This document shows positions 28,848-36,893 of a DNA stretch of 64,000 nt, piece after piece; within the stretch, counting starts at the first letter, position 1; the number at the start of each line of letters is the position of its first letter. The notes beneath the pieces are model-generated. The model made no database searches. It was given only the letters and a program-made list of their open reading frames with translations, and had not been told where the DNA came from. The DNA is from Streptomyces sp. TG1A-8 (GTDB lineage Bacteria > Actinomycetota > Actinomycetes > Streptomycetales > Streptomycetaceae): positions 2,294,001 through 2,358,000 of the forward strand of contig NZ_JASTLB010000001.1 of NCBI RefSeq assembly GCF_030499535.1, read 5' to 3'. The position numbers and the translations under genes were made by a program.

Positions 28848-30052
28848 CCGGCACCCGTGTCCTCGTCCTGAACTCCGGTTCGTCGTCGGTGAAGTACCAA
28901 CTGCTCGACATGCGGGACACGAGCCGGCTCGCCGTGGGGCTGGTCGAGCGCATCGGCGAGCGGACCTCCCGGCTGCGGCACACCTGCGTCGCCACCGGCC
29001 AAACCAGGGAGCAGAACGGACCGGTGGCCGGCCACGACGCCGCCCTGAAGGCGGTCGCCGGGGAACTGGCGCGCGACGGGCTGGGCCTGGACTCGCCGGA
29101 GCTGGCCGCGATCGGCCACCGGGTGGTGCACGGCGGCATGTTCTTCACCGAGCCGACGGTCGTCGACGACGCCGTGCTCGCCGAGATCGAGCGGCTGGTC
29201 CCGGTCGCGCCGCTGCACAACCCGGCCAACCTCACCGGGATCCGCACCGCGCGGGCGCTGCGCCCGGACCTGCCGCAGGTCGCCGTGTTCGACACGGCGT
29301 TCCACACCACGATGCCGGAGTACGCGGCGCGCTACGCGATCGACCCGAAGGTCGCCGACCGGCACCGGATCCGGCGCTACGGCTTCCACGGCACCTCGCA
29401 CGCCTACGTCTCCCGGGCGACCGCGCGGCTGCTGGGCAAGGACCCGTCCGAGGTCAACGTCATCGTGCTGCACCTGGGCAACGGCGCCTCGGCCTCGGCG
29501 GTGGCCCGGGGCCGCTGCGTGGACACCTCCATGGGGCTGACGCCGCTGGAAGGGCTGGTGATGGGTACCCGTTCCGGTGATCTGGACCCGGCGGTCATCT
29601 TCCATTTGGCGCGCGTTGGCGGAATGTCCATGGACGAGATCGACACTCTCCTCAACAAGGGGAGCGGTCTGTTCGGGCTGTGCGGGGACAATGACATGCG
29701 GGAGATCCGCCGCCGGATCGACGAGGGCGACGAACACGCGGCCCTGGCCTTCGACATTTACATTCACCGGCTGAAGAAGTACATCGGCGCCTATTGCGCG
29801 GTACTCGGCCGCGTGGACGCGGTCGCGTTCACGGCCGGGGTCGGGGAGAACGCGGCACCGGTGCGGGAGGCGGCGATCGCGGGCCTGGAGGGGCTGGGCC
29901 TGGCGGTCGACGGTGAGCTGAACGCCGTGCGCAGTGGTGAGGCGCGGCTGATCTCCCCCTCATCCGCGCGCGTGGCGGTCGCCGTGGTGCCGACGGACGA
30001 GGAACTGGAGATCGCCACGCAGACGTACGCACTGGTCGGAAAGAAGAGCTGA
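28844..30052 (+). CDS. ackA: Acetate kinase (402 aa)
   Basis: Interconverts acetyl phosphate plus ADP and acetate plus ATP. ASKHA-fold motifs: VLVLNSGSSSVKYQLL at residues 6-21, GHRVVHGG, FDTAFHTTMPEYA, RRYGFHGTSHAYV, VLHLGNGASASAV and FTAGVGENAAPVR. The GTG at 28844 overlaps the pta stop (GTGA). With pta it forms the acetate overflow and assimilation module. Confidence 0.95.
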   Translation: MTGTRVLVLNSGSSSVKYQLLDMRDTSRLAVGLVERIGERTSRLRHTCVATGQTREQNGPVAGHDAALKAVAGELARDGLGLDSPELAAIGHRVVHGGMFFTEPTVVDDAVLAEIERLVPVAPLHNPANLTGIRTARALRPDLPQVAVFDTAFHTTMPEYAARYAIDPKVADRHRIRRYGFHGTSHAYVSRATARLLGKDPSEVNVIVLHLGNGASASAVARGRCVDTSMGLTPLEGLVMGTRSGDLDPAVIFHLARVGGMSMDEIDTLLNKGSGLFGLCGDNDMREIRRRIDEGDEHAALAFDIYIHRLKKYIGAYCAVLGRVDAVAFTAGVGENAAPVREAAIAGLEGLGLAVDGELNAVRSGEARLISPSSARVAVAVVPTDEELEIATQTYALVGKKS

Positions 30053-30151
30053 GCAATACAACGCGGTAACACGCCTGAGCGCGCGCCCGCCCATTTGCAT
30101 CTTCCGTCAGCCGGAATATTCCGCAGCGAAACAAACCGATAGGATCGCCCC

Positions 30152-31576
30152 ATGCGCCGTTCGAAAATCGTCTGTACCCTCGGCCCCGCGGTCGACTCCC
30201 ACGAGATGCTCGTCACCATGATCGAGGCGGGCATGAACGTGGCCCGCTTCAACTTCAGCCACGGCAGCCACGCCGAGCACCAGGCGCGGTACGACCGCGT
30301 CCGGGCCGCCGCCAAGGAGACCGGCCGCGCCATCGGCGTCCTCGCCGACCTCCAGGGCCCGAAGATCCGCCTGGAGACCTTCGCCGAGGGGCCGGTCGAA
30401 CTGGAGCGCGGTGACGAGTTCGTCATCACGACCGAGGACGTGCCGGGCGACAAGCACGTCTGCGGCACGACGTACAAGGGGCTCCCGAACGACGTCTCGC
30501 GCGGCGACCAGGTCCTGATCAACGACGGCAACGTCGAGCTGAAGGTCCTGGACGTCGAGGGCCCGCGGGTGCGGACGATCGTCATCGAGGGCGGTGTCGT
30601 CTCCGACCACAAGGGCATCAACCTGCCCGGTGCGGCCGTCAACGTGCCCGCACTGTCCGAGAAGGACGTCGAGGACCTGCGCTTCGCCCTCCGCATGGGC
30701 TGCGACCTGGTCGCCCTGTCCTTCGTCCGGGACGCCAAGGACGTCACCGACGTCCACAAGATCATGGACGAGGAGGGCCGCCGGGTCCCGGTGATCGCCA
30801 AGGTGGAGAAGCCGCAGGCGGTCGACAACATGGAGGACGTCGTGATGGCGTTCGACGGCGTGATGGTCGCCCGCGGCGACCTGGCCGTCGAGTACCCGCT
30901 CGAAAAGGTCCCCATGGTGCAGAAGCGCCTGATCGAGCTGTGCCGGCGCAACGCCAAGCCGGTGATCGTGGCGACCCAGATGATGGAGTCGATGATCACC
31001 AACTCGCGTCCGACCCGCGCCGAGGCCTCCGACGTGGCCAACGCGATCCTGGACGGCGCCGACGCGGTCATGCTGTCGGCCGAGTCCAGTGTGGGCGCCT
31101 ATCCGGTCGAGACCGTCAAGACGATGTCGAAGATCGTCCGGGCGGCCGAGCAGGAGCTGCTGTCCAAGGGCCTGCAGCCGCTGGTGCCGGGCAAGAAGCC
31201 GCGCACGCAGGGTGGTTCGGTGGCCCGCGCGGCCTGCGAGATCGCCGACTTCCTCGGCGGCAAGGGCCTGATCGCCTTCACCAAGTCCGGTGACACCGCC
31301 CGCCGCCTGTCCCGCTACCGCGCGGCCCAGCCGATCCTGGCCTTCACCACCGACGAGGGCACCCGCAACCAGCTGACGCTCAGCTGGGGCGTGGAGTCGC
31401 ACGTGGTGCCGTTCGTCAACAGCACCGACGAGATGGTCGACATGGTGGACCAGGAGGTGGCGAAACTGAACCGCTTCGACGCGGGCGACACCGTCGTCAT
31501 CACCGCCGGCTCTCCCCCCGGCGTCTCGGGCACCACCAACATGGTCCGCGTCCACCACCTCGGCAGCACCGGCTGA
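30152..31576 (+). CDS. pyk: Pyruvate kinase (474 aa)
   Basis: Last step of glycolysis, PEP plus ADP to pyruvate plus ATP. Conserved: MRRSKIVCTLGPA, NVARFNFSHG, the catalytic VIAKVEKPQAVDNM, MVARGDLAVE and ATQMMESMITNSRPTRAE. The ATG at 30152 lacks an RBS. TAGGAT at 30139-30144 lies 7 nt before it, so translation is probably leaderless. It lies 99 nt after ackA. S. coelicolor has two pyruvate kinases, and by position this corresponds to pyk2. A 20-bp hairpin follows. Confidence 0.95.
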   Translation: MRRSKIVCTLGPAVDSHEMLVTMIEAGMNVARFNFSHGSHAEHQARYDRVRAAAKETGRAIGVLADLQGPKIRLETFAEGPVELERGDEFVITTEDVPGDKHVCGTTYKGLPNDVSRGDQVLINDGNVELKVLDVEGPRVRTIVIEGGVVSDHKGINLPGAAVNVPALSEKDVEDLRFALRMGCDLVALSFVRDAKDVTDVHKIMDEEGRRVPVIAKVEKPQAVDNMEDVVMAFDGVMVARGDLAVEYPLEKVPMVQKRLIELCRRNAKPVIVATQMMESMITNSRPTRAEASDVANAILDGADAVMLSAESSVGAYPVETVKTMSKIVRAAEQELLSKGLQPLVPGKKPRTQGGSVARAACEIADFLGGKGLIAFTKSGDTARRLSRYRAAQPILAFTTDEGTRNQLTLSWGVESHVVPFVNSTDEMVDMVDQEVAKLNRFDAGDTVVITAGSPPGVSGTTNMVRVHHLGSTG

Positions 31577-31600
31577 CGCACGGTCGCGAGGACCCCTGTA

Positions 31601-31645
31601 CGACGCCGAGGGCGCCCCCTGGACCAGGGGGCGCCCTCGGCGTCG
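31601..31645. terminator. Bidirectional terminator after pyk
   Basis: CGACGCCGAGGGCGCCCCCT (31601-31620) pairs perfectly over 20 bp with 31626-31645; the inner GG-A-CC could extend it. It sits between convergent pyk and the secreted-protein gene. Confidence 0.85.
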
Positions 31646-31675
31646 CGCGGCTCCCGAACGGGCTCGTGCGACCGC

Positions 31676-33145
31676 TCAGTCGGTCGTGTACAGGTGCATG
31701 CCGGGCACGTGCAGGTTCCCGCCGAACTGGGCGGCCTGGACCACCTTGGCGTTGGTGAAGTAGATCAGCGGGATGTTCAACGGGGGCGGGCTGTCGGGGC
31801 TGAACGTCACCGGGACCAGGCCGAACAGGTCGCCCGAGATGCTCTCGGTGTACATCACCGTGTCGCCGCCGGTGATGGTGGACGTCGAACCGGGGGCCGC
31901 CTGGACGTGGTAGGTCTTGCCGGCCTGCGCGTCCTTCACCGTCTGGTGCAGGTCGCCGATGTCGGTGCCGCCGGAGATGACGTACTTCAGTACCTTCTTG
32001 ATGGTGCCGTTGGCCGTCCTGACCTCGACGATGCCCTGGTAGTCGGCGTCCTTGAGCAGCAGCGAGCTGGCGTTCAGGTACCACGGGTCGTCCGCCACCG
32101 GGACCTTGTTGTCGACACCGCTCTCGTCGTCGGTGGCCACCGGGCAGTCGCCGGCCGGCGCGCTCGCGTCGGCCGACGGGCTGGGCGCGGCCGACCCGGC
32201 GGCGTCCCCGGCCGCGTCCCCGGCCGTCTTCGCGGTGTCCCCGGCCGCCTTGGACACCGCGCCGGTGGCGCCCTCCACCGTGTCCCGGATCGTCCCGCCG
32301 GCCTGGGAGACGGTGTCCTGGACGGCGCCGGAGGCGCCGCCGGACGCCTTGCCCGGGGACGAGGAGGCCGCCGGGGAGTCCGTCCCGGACGAGGACGACG
32401 AGGACGACGAGGACGACGAGGACGGGGGCGACGAGGACGGGGGCGACGACTGCGAGACGGCCGGTGCCGGGGCCGGCTCCGCGGACGCGCCGGAGGCCTT
32501 CTTGCCGCCGGTGAGGATGCCACCGAGCGTGTCGCCGAGGGTGCCCAGCAGGCCTCCGCCGCCGCTGCCGCCCGCCGACGGGGCCGGCGCGGCCGTGTCC
32601 CGGGAGTCCGGCGCACCCGTGTCCGAGCCGGAGCCGGAGGACTGCGCGGTCGCCGTGGGCTCGGGCGCGGCCTTGTCGTCGGAACCTGAATCCGGCGAAG
32701 AGGCGGTGCCCGTGCCCCCGGCGTCCTCGGTGCCCTTGGCGTCCTCCGTGTTCCTGGTGTCCTCCGTGTCCTTCGCGCCCCCCGTGTCCTCGCCGCCGGC
32801 GGTCGCCGTGGGGGTGGGGGTGGCCGTGCCGGCGGACTCGCCGGTGGAGGGCGACGGCGAGGCCGAGGCGTCCTCGGCCTCCTCCAGCGCGCTGACGCAG
32901 TCCTTGTACTCCGCGGCCTTCTGGCTGTTGGACGCCGACGCGCCGCCGTTGTCGGCGAGGGCGAGGCTCGACGTGAAGCCCATGCCCATGAGGACGGCCG
33001 TGGGCATCGCCACGGTGACCATCGCCTTGCCGGCCGGCATGTGGAACCTGTTGAACAGCGGCTTCTTGGGGGCCGCGTGGCGTGGCCCGGTTCTCGCACG
33101 GGACGCGTCCACATCCATCCCGTGGGTCACCTCGTCAGCCGGCAC
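31676..33145 (-). CDS. Secreted or cell-surface protein with Ser/Asp/Thr/Pro-rich low-complexity middle (489 aa)
   Basis: I do not recognise a family with certainty. Visible features: a long basic N-region, then one hydrophobic segment (about residues 40-62, ending LALA) that looks like a signal peptide or anchor. A roughly 270-residue low-complexity stretch follows, with KDTEDTRNTEDAKGTED-type repeats and a run of about 12 serines. Next come Ala/Thr-rich amphipathic repeats and a folded-looking C-terminal domain of about 150 residues (DCPVATDD to HLYTTD). GTG at 33145 is chosen (GGGAGG close upstream) and overlaps the DUF6114 gene by 11 nt. It is the third gene of a DUF6230-DUF6114-secreted protein set. 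The serine run is encoded by 9-nt GACGAGGAC-type repeats, so its length may vary between strains. Confidence 0.72.
   Translation of the reverse strand: MPADEVTHGMDVDASRARTGPRHAAPKKPLFNRFHMPAGKAMVTVAMPTAVLMGMGFTSSLALADNGGASASNSQKAAEYKDCVSALEEAEDASASPSPSTGESAGTATPTPTATAGGEDTGGAKDTEDTRNTEDAKGTEDAGGTGTASSPDSGSDDKAAPEPTATAQSSGSGSDTGAPDSRDTAAPAPSAGGSGGGGLLGTLGDTLGGILTGGKKASGASAEPAPAPAVSQSSPPSSSPPSSSSSSSSSSSSGTDSPAASSSPGKASGGASGAVQDTVSQAGGTIRDTVEGATGAVSKAAGDTAKTAGDAAGDAAGSAAPSPSADASAPAGDCPVATDDESGVDNKVPVADDPWYLNASSLLLKDADYQGIVEVRTANGTIKKVLKYVISGGTDIGDLHQTVKDAQAGKTYHVQAAPGSTSTITGGDTVMYTESISGDLFGLVPVTFSPDSPPPLNIPLIYFTNAKVVQAAQFGGNLHVPGMHLYTTD
32391..32450. repeat. Short tandem repeat encoding a serine run
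   Basis: Plus-strand GACGAGGAC/GACGACGAG units in tandem encode, on the minus strand, consecutive serines in the surface-type protein. Such a repeat could expand or contract by slippage in steps that keep the frame. Confidence 0.7.
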
Positions 33146-33689
33146 TGTGCCTCCCGTTCGCCCCGTTGGCCGGGCTCGTTCCTGACAGGTCGTTCGGTGC
33201 GCCCGTCCCGTACGCGCCCTGGTGGGGCAGCGGCAGGGCCCCGGGGGCGGCGCCCTGGGCCGGCGCGGGCCCGGCCGGCGGCTCCGGCTGCGGCGGCGCG
33301 CCCGGCGACCAGGCCACGGCCATCGCGCCGCCGATGAGGGCGAGCAGGAAGCCCACGACGAAGCCGCCGAAGTTGGACACGGGCAGGGACACCAGCGCCA
33401 GCAGGATCGCGGCGATGCCGGCGAAGGTCCGGACGTGCTTCTGGAACCAGAGGCTGACGCCCAGGACGATGAGCAGCACGCCGATGATCAGGGATCCCGC
33501 TCCGGCGGTGGTCGCCATCGCCAGCGTCAGGTGTCCGAGCTGGAGGTGGAAGTACGGGAAGTACATGATCGGAAGGCCGCTGAGCAGGACGTAGAGTCCG
33601 GCCCAGAACGGACGCGTGCCCCGCCAGGCGCGGAACTGCAGCCTCCGGCTGGTGAACTGGCCGGGGGCGGCAGGAGTCTCGGCGCTCAT
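33135..33689 (-). CDS. DUF6114 membrane protein (184 aa)
   Basis: An integral membrane protein of unknown function. After a polar start (MSAETPAAPGQFTSRRLQFRAWRG in parts) there are four hydrophobic segments: FWAGLYVLLSGLPIMYFPYF, LTLAMATTAGAGSLIIGVLLIV, the segment around FAGIAAILLALVSLPVSN, and GGFVVGFLLALIGGAMAVAW. The C-terminal tail is Pro/Gly/Ala-rich. I chose ATG at 33689. Its stop overlaps the start of the downstream secreted-protein gene by 11 nt. DUF6114 and DUF6230 genes are commonly neighbours in actinomycetes, and all three genes here probably form one operon. Confidence 0.8.
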   Translation of the reverse strand: MSAETPAAPGQFTSRRLQFRAWRGTRPFWAGLYVLLSGLPIMYFPYFHLQLGHLTLAMATTAGAGSLIIGVLLIVLGVSLWFQKHVRTFAGIAAILLALVSLPVSNFGGFVVGFLLALIGGAMAVAWSPGAPPQPEPPAGPAPAQGAAPGALPLPHQGAYGTGAPNDLSGTSPANGANGRHSAG

Positions 33690-33805
33690 GGAAAACAGCT
33701 CCCTGGTGCGGCGTTGCTGTGGTGGTGATGTGAGCCGCGCCCGACGGCGCGGACGAGAGCGGACGGGCGGGGGCGCCATCGGCTCCCCCGCCCCTCAGCG
33801 CGTGC

Positions 33806-34444
33806 TCAGTAGCACTCGTGCGTACCCGTCGACAGCGACATCTTCAGGCCGCTGAGCTTGAAGGTGCCGGCGGTGGTCGCCCACGCCGTCTGCTTCACGT
33901 CGTCCAGCGTGGCCTTGTCGGCCTGCTGCGCGAAGCCGTAGGGGTTCGACTGCTCGCCCCCGCCCTTCATGCCCGGACCCTTGGAGGCGTCCTTGGCGGC
34001 CACACCGATGTCGATGTTCTCGAACGTCGCGTCGGCGTTCAGGTCGGCGACATCGATGTAGATGTTGTCGGCCTGCACCTTGTCGTGGCCCGCGCCGCCC
34101 GCCCTCAGGATGAGGCTGACGGAACCGAACACCGGGACGTCCGGGGTGACCACGGACTGGCACAGGTTGGTGATGTCGGCGTGCTTGAACGCCGAGACGG
34201 CCACCGGGTGGGCCGTCTTCTTGCCGTCCAGCGTGTAACCGTTGTCGATCGCGCCGTACTGCGCGAAGCCGGTACCGACCAGCTGGTCGGCGGACACCTT
34301 GAACGACTGACCCGACACGCTGAACGAGGCGGCGAGAGCGCCCTGTGCGAGGGCCACACCTATACACGCCGTGGCGGCCACGCTGGGCACCATGACCACA
34401 GCGAACCGCTTCCATCTGGTCCCGCCACGCACCTGGGACTCCAT
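33806..34444 (-). CDS. DUF6230 exported protein (212 aa)
   Basis: A protein of unknown function with an N-terminal membrane or signal segment (WKRFAVVMVPSVAATACIGVALAQ in parts, about residues 11-37). A beta-rich extracellular domain of about 175 residues follows (FSVSGQSFKVSADQLVG to THECY). Older annotations call such proteins cholesterol esterase, for which I see no catalytic motif. ATG at 34444 has a perfect AAGGAGG; an ATG at 34468 in the same frame is less likely. It is the first gene of the set with DUF6114 and the low-complexity secreted protein. Confidence 0.82.
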   Translation of the reverse strand: MESQVRGGTRWKRFAVVMVPSVAATACIGVALAQGALAASFSVSGQSFKVSADQLVGTGFAQYGAIDNGYTLDGKKTAHPVAVSAFKHADITNLCQSVVTPDVPVFGSVSLILRAGGAGHDKVQADNIYIDVADLNADATFENIDIGVAAKDASKGPGMKGGGEQSNPYGFAQQADKATLDDVKQTAWATTAGTFKLSGLKMSLSTGTHECY

Positions 34445-34683
34445 ATTTCCTCCTTCTCGGACGTACATCTCCTGGCCCGGACTCGCCCCAGTCGGCGGCT
34501 CGGCCGGGCAGGGATGGGAGAAGTGCTACGTCCTCGGGAAGGGGAGCGCCCGCGCTCGGTGGCGCGAACCGCGACCGAATCACCGGCGATCACCCCCGAG
34601 CGACAACCACTGGTCGCGCCTGACACGCATCACGCACAACCTCTGGACAGGCTTCGCCGGTGCGGCGAAGACCCCCCTGCCCT

Positions 34684-34710
34684 AGAGCCGGCGCCACTGC
34701 CGCCGGCTCT
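34684..34710. terminator. Terminator-like hairpin
   Basis: AGAGCCGGCG (34684-34693) pairs with CGCCGGCTCT (34701-34710), loop CCACTGC. No U-run follows. Which transcript it would end is unclear. Confidence 0.4.
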
Positions 34711-34818
34711 GCTCGGTGGGGACCCAGAGTCTCCCGTGACCCGACCGGTTGCCGGGCTGCGGGAATGGACCGAGCGTGGCCGATCGTGGTGCATTCCGGC
34801 CGCCTGCACAAGGGGGTT

Positions 34819-34836
34819 CGTTACTCGCTAGTAACG
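34819..34836. promoter_or_regulatory. 18-bp perfect palindrome, operator-like
   Basis: CGTTACTCGCTAGTAACG, two CGTTACT half-sites around a 4-nt centre. The size and symmetry fit a TetR- or GntR-type binding site. The half-site TTACT recurs at 34951-34963 and 38604-38625. Confidence 0.5.
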
Positions 34837-34902
34837 GCCGGATAACCGAACCCTGCCCCAGCGGTCCCGGAGCGCCACACTCGGTGGCTCCCCAGGGCAG
34901 AG

Positions 34903-34948
34903 CAAAGCCGTTGATCCCCGGACTAACCCAGACAGACCAACGGCTTTG
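34903..34948. other. Stem-loop, 11-bp stem with 24-nt loop
   Basis: CAAAGCCGTTG (34903-34913) is perfectly complementary to CAACGGCTTTG (34938-34948). Directly after it lies TTACTTGGAGTAA. It could be part of a structured RNA on either strand. Confidence 0.45.
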
Positions 34949-35064
34949 GCTTACTTGGAGTAACAGGCGGCCCGATCGCCAAGATTTGGCAAAGCGCGGT
35001 CGCTTCGACCCTTCATGGCGAATCTTTCACCCCGGCATCACGTGCCGTGACGTTTAGCGACTGG

Positions 35065-36036
35065 TCAGAACAGCGCCCGTGCGAGCGCCCTGCGCGCCCC
35101 GACCACCCGCGGGTCCTCCGGCCCCACGACCTCGAACAGTTCCAGCAGTCGGCGGCGCACCGCGTCGCGGTCGTCGCCCGCCGTGCGCCGCACGGTGTCG
35201 ATGAGCCGCCCGAAGGCGTCCTCGACGTGGCCGCCCACCAGGTCCAGGTCGGCGGCCGCGATCTGCGCCGCGGCGTCGGCCGGCTTCCCGGCGGCCTCCT
35301 GGCGCACCCGCTGCGGGTCCATGTCCTGCACCCGCTGGAGCAGTTCGGCCTGCGCGAGGCCGAGCTTGGCCTCGGGGTGGGCGGGGTCGTCGGCCAGCAC
35401 GTTCCGGTAGGCCCGGACGGCGCCGTCGAGGTCGCCGGCGTCCAGGGCCTGCGCGGCGGCGTTCAGCGCCGACTCGTACGGTCCCGCCGGCGCCTCGGCG
35501 GACGGGGCGCCACCCGGCTCCGCGTCCGGGTCGACGGTCAGGCCGGTCAGCCCGAAGCGCTGCTCGGCCACCTGCACCAGTTGGTCCAGGGTCTGCCGGA
35601 TCTGCTGCTCGCCGGCCGCTCCCTGGAACAGCGGCAGCGCCTGTCCCGCCACCACGGCGAAGACGGCCGGGATCCCCTGGACCCCGAACTGCTGCATCAG
35701 CATCTGGTTGGCGTCGACATCGATCTTCGCGAGGAGGAAGCGCCCGCCGTACTCGACGGCCAGCCGCTCCAGGACCGGGCTCAGCTGCTTGCAGGGCTGA
35801 CACCACTCGGCCCAGAAATCGATGACGACGGGTACTTCGGCGGAGCGCTGGAGGACGTCGCGCTCGAAGCCGGCCTCATCGACGTCGATGACGAGGTCGG
35901 CCGGGGAGACGGCGCCCGTCCCGCCCCGCCGGGCGGCTTCGGCGCGCGCCTGCTCGGCCTTGGCCTTGGCCTCCTGGGCCGCCTTCACCGCGGCGAGGTC
36001 GACGACACCGCTCATGGACATGTTCCGTGGCTGCAT
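35065..36036 (-). CDS. Thioredoxin-fold co-chaperone with TPR-like C-terminus, CnoX/YbbN-like (323 aa)
   Basis: The N-terminal ~40 residues are an Ala/Glu/Lys helix. A thioredoxin domain follows with active site WCQPC (C79, C82). The C-terminal half has TPR-type helices (YESALNAAAQALDAGDLDGAVRAYRNVL, HPEAKLGLAQAELL in parts) as in YbbN/CnoX. That class protects unfolding proteins during oxidative stress and passes them to chaperonins. Escherichia coli CnoX lacks a CxxC pair, whereas this protein has both cysteines and may be redox-active. I chose ATG at 36036 (GGAGG, 8 nt upstream) over the longer frame. Confidence 0.88.
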   Translation of the reverse strand: MQPRNMSMSGVVDLAAVKAAQEAKAKAEQARAEAARRGGTGAVSPADLVIDVDEAGFERDVLQRSAEVPVVIDFWAEWCQPCKQLSPVLERLAVEYGGRFLLAKIDVDANQMLMQQFGVQGIPAVFAVVAGQALPLFQGAAGEQQIRQTLDQLVQVAEQRFGLTGLTVDPDAEPGGAPSAEAPAGPYESALNAAAQALDAGDLDGAVRAYRNVLADDPAHPEAKLGLAQAELLQRVQDMDPQRVRQEAAGKPADAAAQIAAADLDLVGGHVEDAFGRLIDTVRRTAGDDRDAVRRRLLELFEVVGPEDPRVVGARRALARALF

Positions 36037-36245
36037 GCGTCCATCCTCCCCCGTTCCGGCGCGTGAAGGAAAAGGCCCCGTCGGTGGCGCCGGGTCCCCA
36101 CCCCACGCCGGTGCACGTCGCCCGTGTACGTCCGTCACGCGCTTTCGCTACGACCCGTAGCGTAATGCCATCGGGGTCCTCCGCGACACCACGCCCCGGT
36201 GATCTCCCTCACGGCACCACGGGACCCGCCGGTTATGGTCGTGGT

Positions 36246-36869
36246 ATGCAGAGCCGCCCCCCCGCCGCCCGCACCGGGCGCCCGCGCAGCGCCGCCGCGG
36301 ACGCCGCGATCCTGGCCGCCACGCGGCAGGCTCTGGTGGAACTGGGCTGGTCCCGGCTCACGCTGGGGGACGTGGCGACCCGGGCCGGGGTCGCGAAGAC
36401 GACGCTGTACCGCCGCTGGCCCGGCAAGTGCGAACTGGTGGTCGACGCGGTCGCCGAACTCTTCGACGAACTGCGGCTGCCCGACCGCGGCTGCCTCGCC
36501 GCCGACATCGAGGGGGTGGTCCTGCAGTTCGCGGCCATCCTGGGCCGTCCGGAGGCCAGGAGCGGGCTGATGGCGGTGGTCGCGGAGTCCACCCGCGACG
36601 ACGCCCTGCGCGAACGCATCCGCGCCTCCATCGTGGACCGCCAGAAGCGCCTGGTCCTGGAGGGCCGGGCACGGGCACAGGAGCGCGGCGAACTGCCTGC
36701 CGAGCCGGATCCGGCGGAGACGGCGCGCACGGCGGACCTGATCTTCGACATGGTGGCGGGCGCAGTGGTCCACCGCACCCTGGTCAGCGGCGAACCGGCG
36801 GACGAGCAGTGGGTGCGGGGCTTCACCCGCGTCCTGCTGCTGGGGCTCACCGCGCGGCCCGCGCGGTGA
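36246..36869 (+). CDS. TetR-family transcriptional regulator (207 aa)
   Basis: The N-terminal HTH reads AILAATRQALVELGWSRLTLGDVATRAGVAKTTLYRRWPGK (in parts, about residues 18-58). The ligand domain is of the TetR_C_11-like type (VVAESTRDDALRERIRASIVDRQ). Translation is probably leaderless: TATGGT at 36234-36239 lies 7 nt before the ATG. It is convergent with icmA, whose start carries a palindrome of TetR-operator size, so it is one candidate regulator of that gene. No ligand can be inferred. Confidence 0.88.
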   Translation: MQSRPPAARTGRPRSAAADAAILAATRQALVELGWSRLTLGDVATRAGVAKTTLYRRWPGKCELVVDAVAELFDELRLPDRGCLAADIEGVVLQFAAILGRPEARSGLMAVVAESTRDDALRERIRASIVDRQKRLVLEGRARAQERGELPAEPDPAETARTADLIFDMVAGAVVHRTLVSGEPADEQWVRGFTRVLLLGLTARPAR

Positions 36870-36893
36870 GCCCCGTGCACGCACCCGGCGGGG

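Larger units (their letters stand above)
34445..35064. other. 620-nt non-coding region rich in inverted repeats
   Basis: It lies between the CnoX-like gene and the DUF6230 gene, both leftward. I find no convincing gene. In order it holds a 10-bp hairpin (34684-34710), an 18-bp palindrome (34819-34836) inside a 7-bp GGGTTCG/CGAACCC stem, and a nested CTGCCC/GGGCAG helix around GCCAC/GTGGC (about 34852-34902). Then come an 11-bp hairpin with 24-nt loop (34903-34948), a palindrome TTACT-TGG-AGTAA (34951-34963) and GCCAA-GAT-TTGGC near 34978-34990. The density of paired segments suggests a structured RNA or a multi-operator control region. Confidence 0.6.

Noticed and set aside
34371..34685. Rightward reading frame ending just before a hairpin, possible small gene
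   Set aside because: It overlaps the DUF6230 start on the other strand, has mixed third-position GC, no RBS and no recognisable similarity; the hairpin position may be chance.
34530..34760. Possible cobalamin riboswitch because of a GCCACTG sequence near a mutase-containing region
   Set aside because: The other conserved B12-box elements and the expected downstream B12-related gene are absent; the CCACTG is the loop of a simple hairpin.
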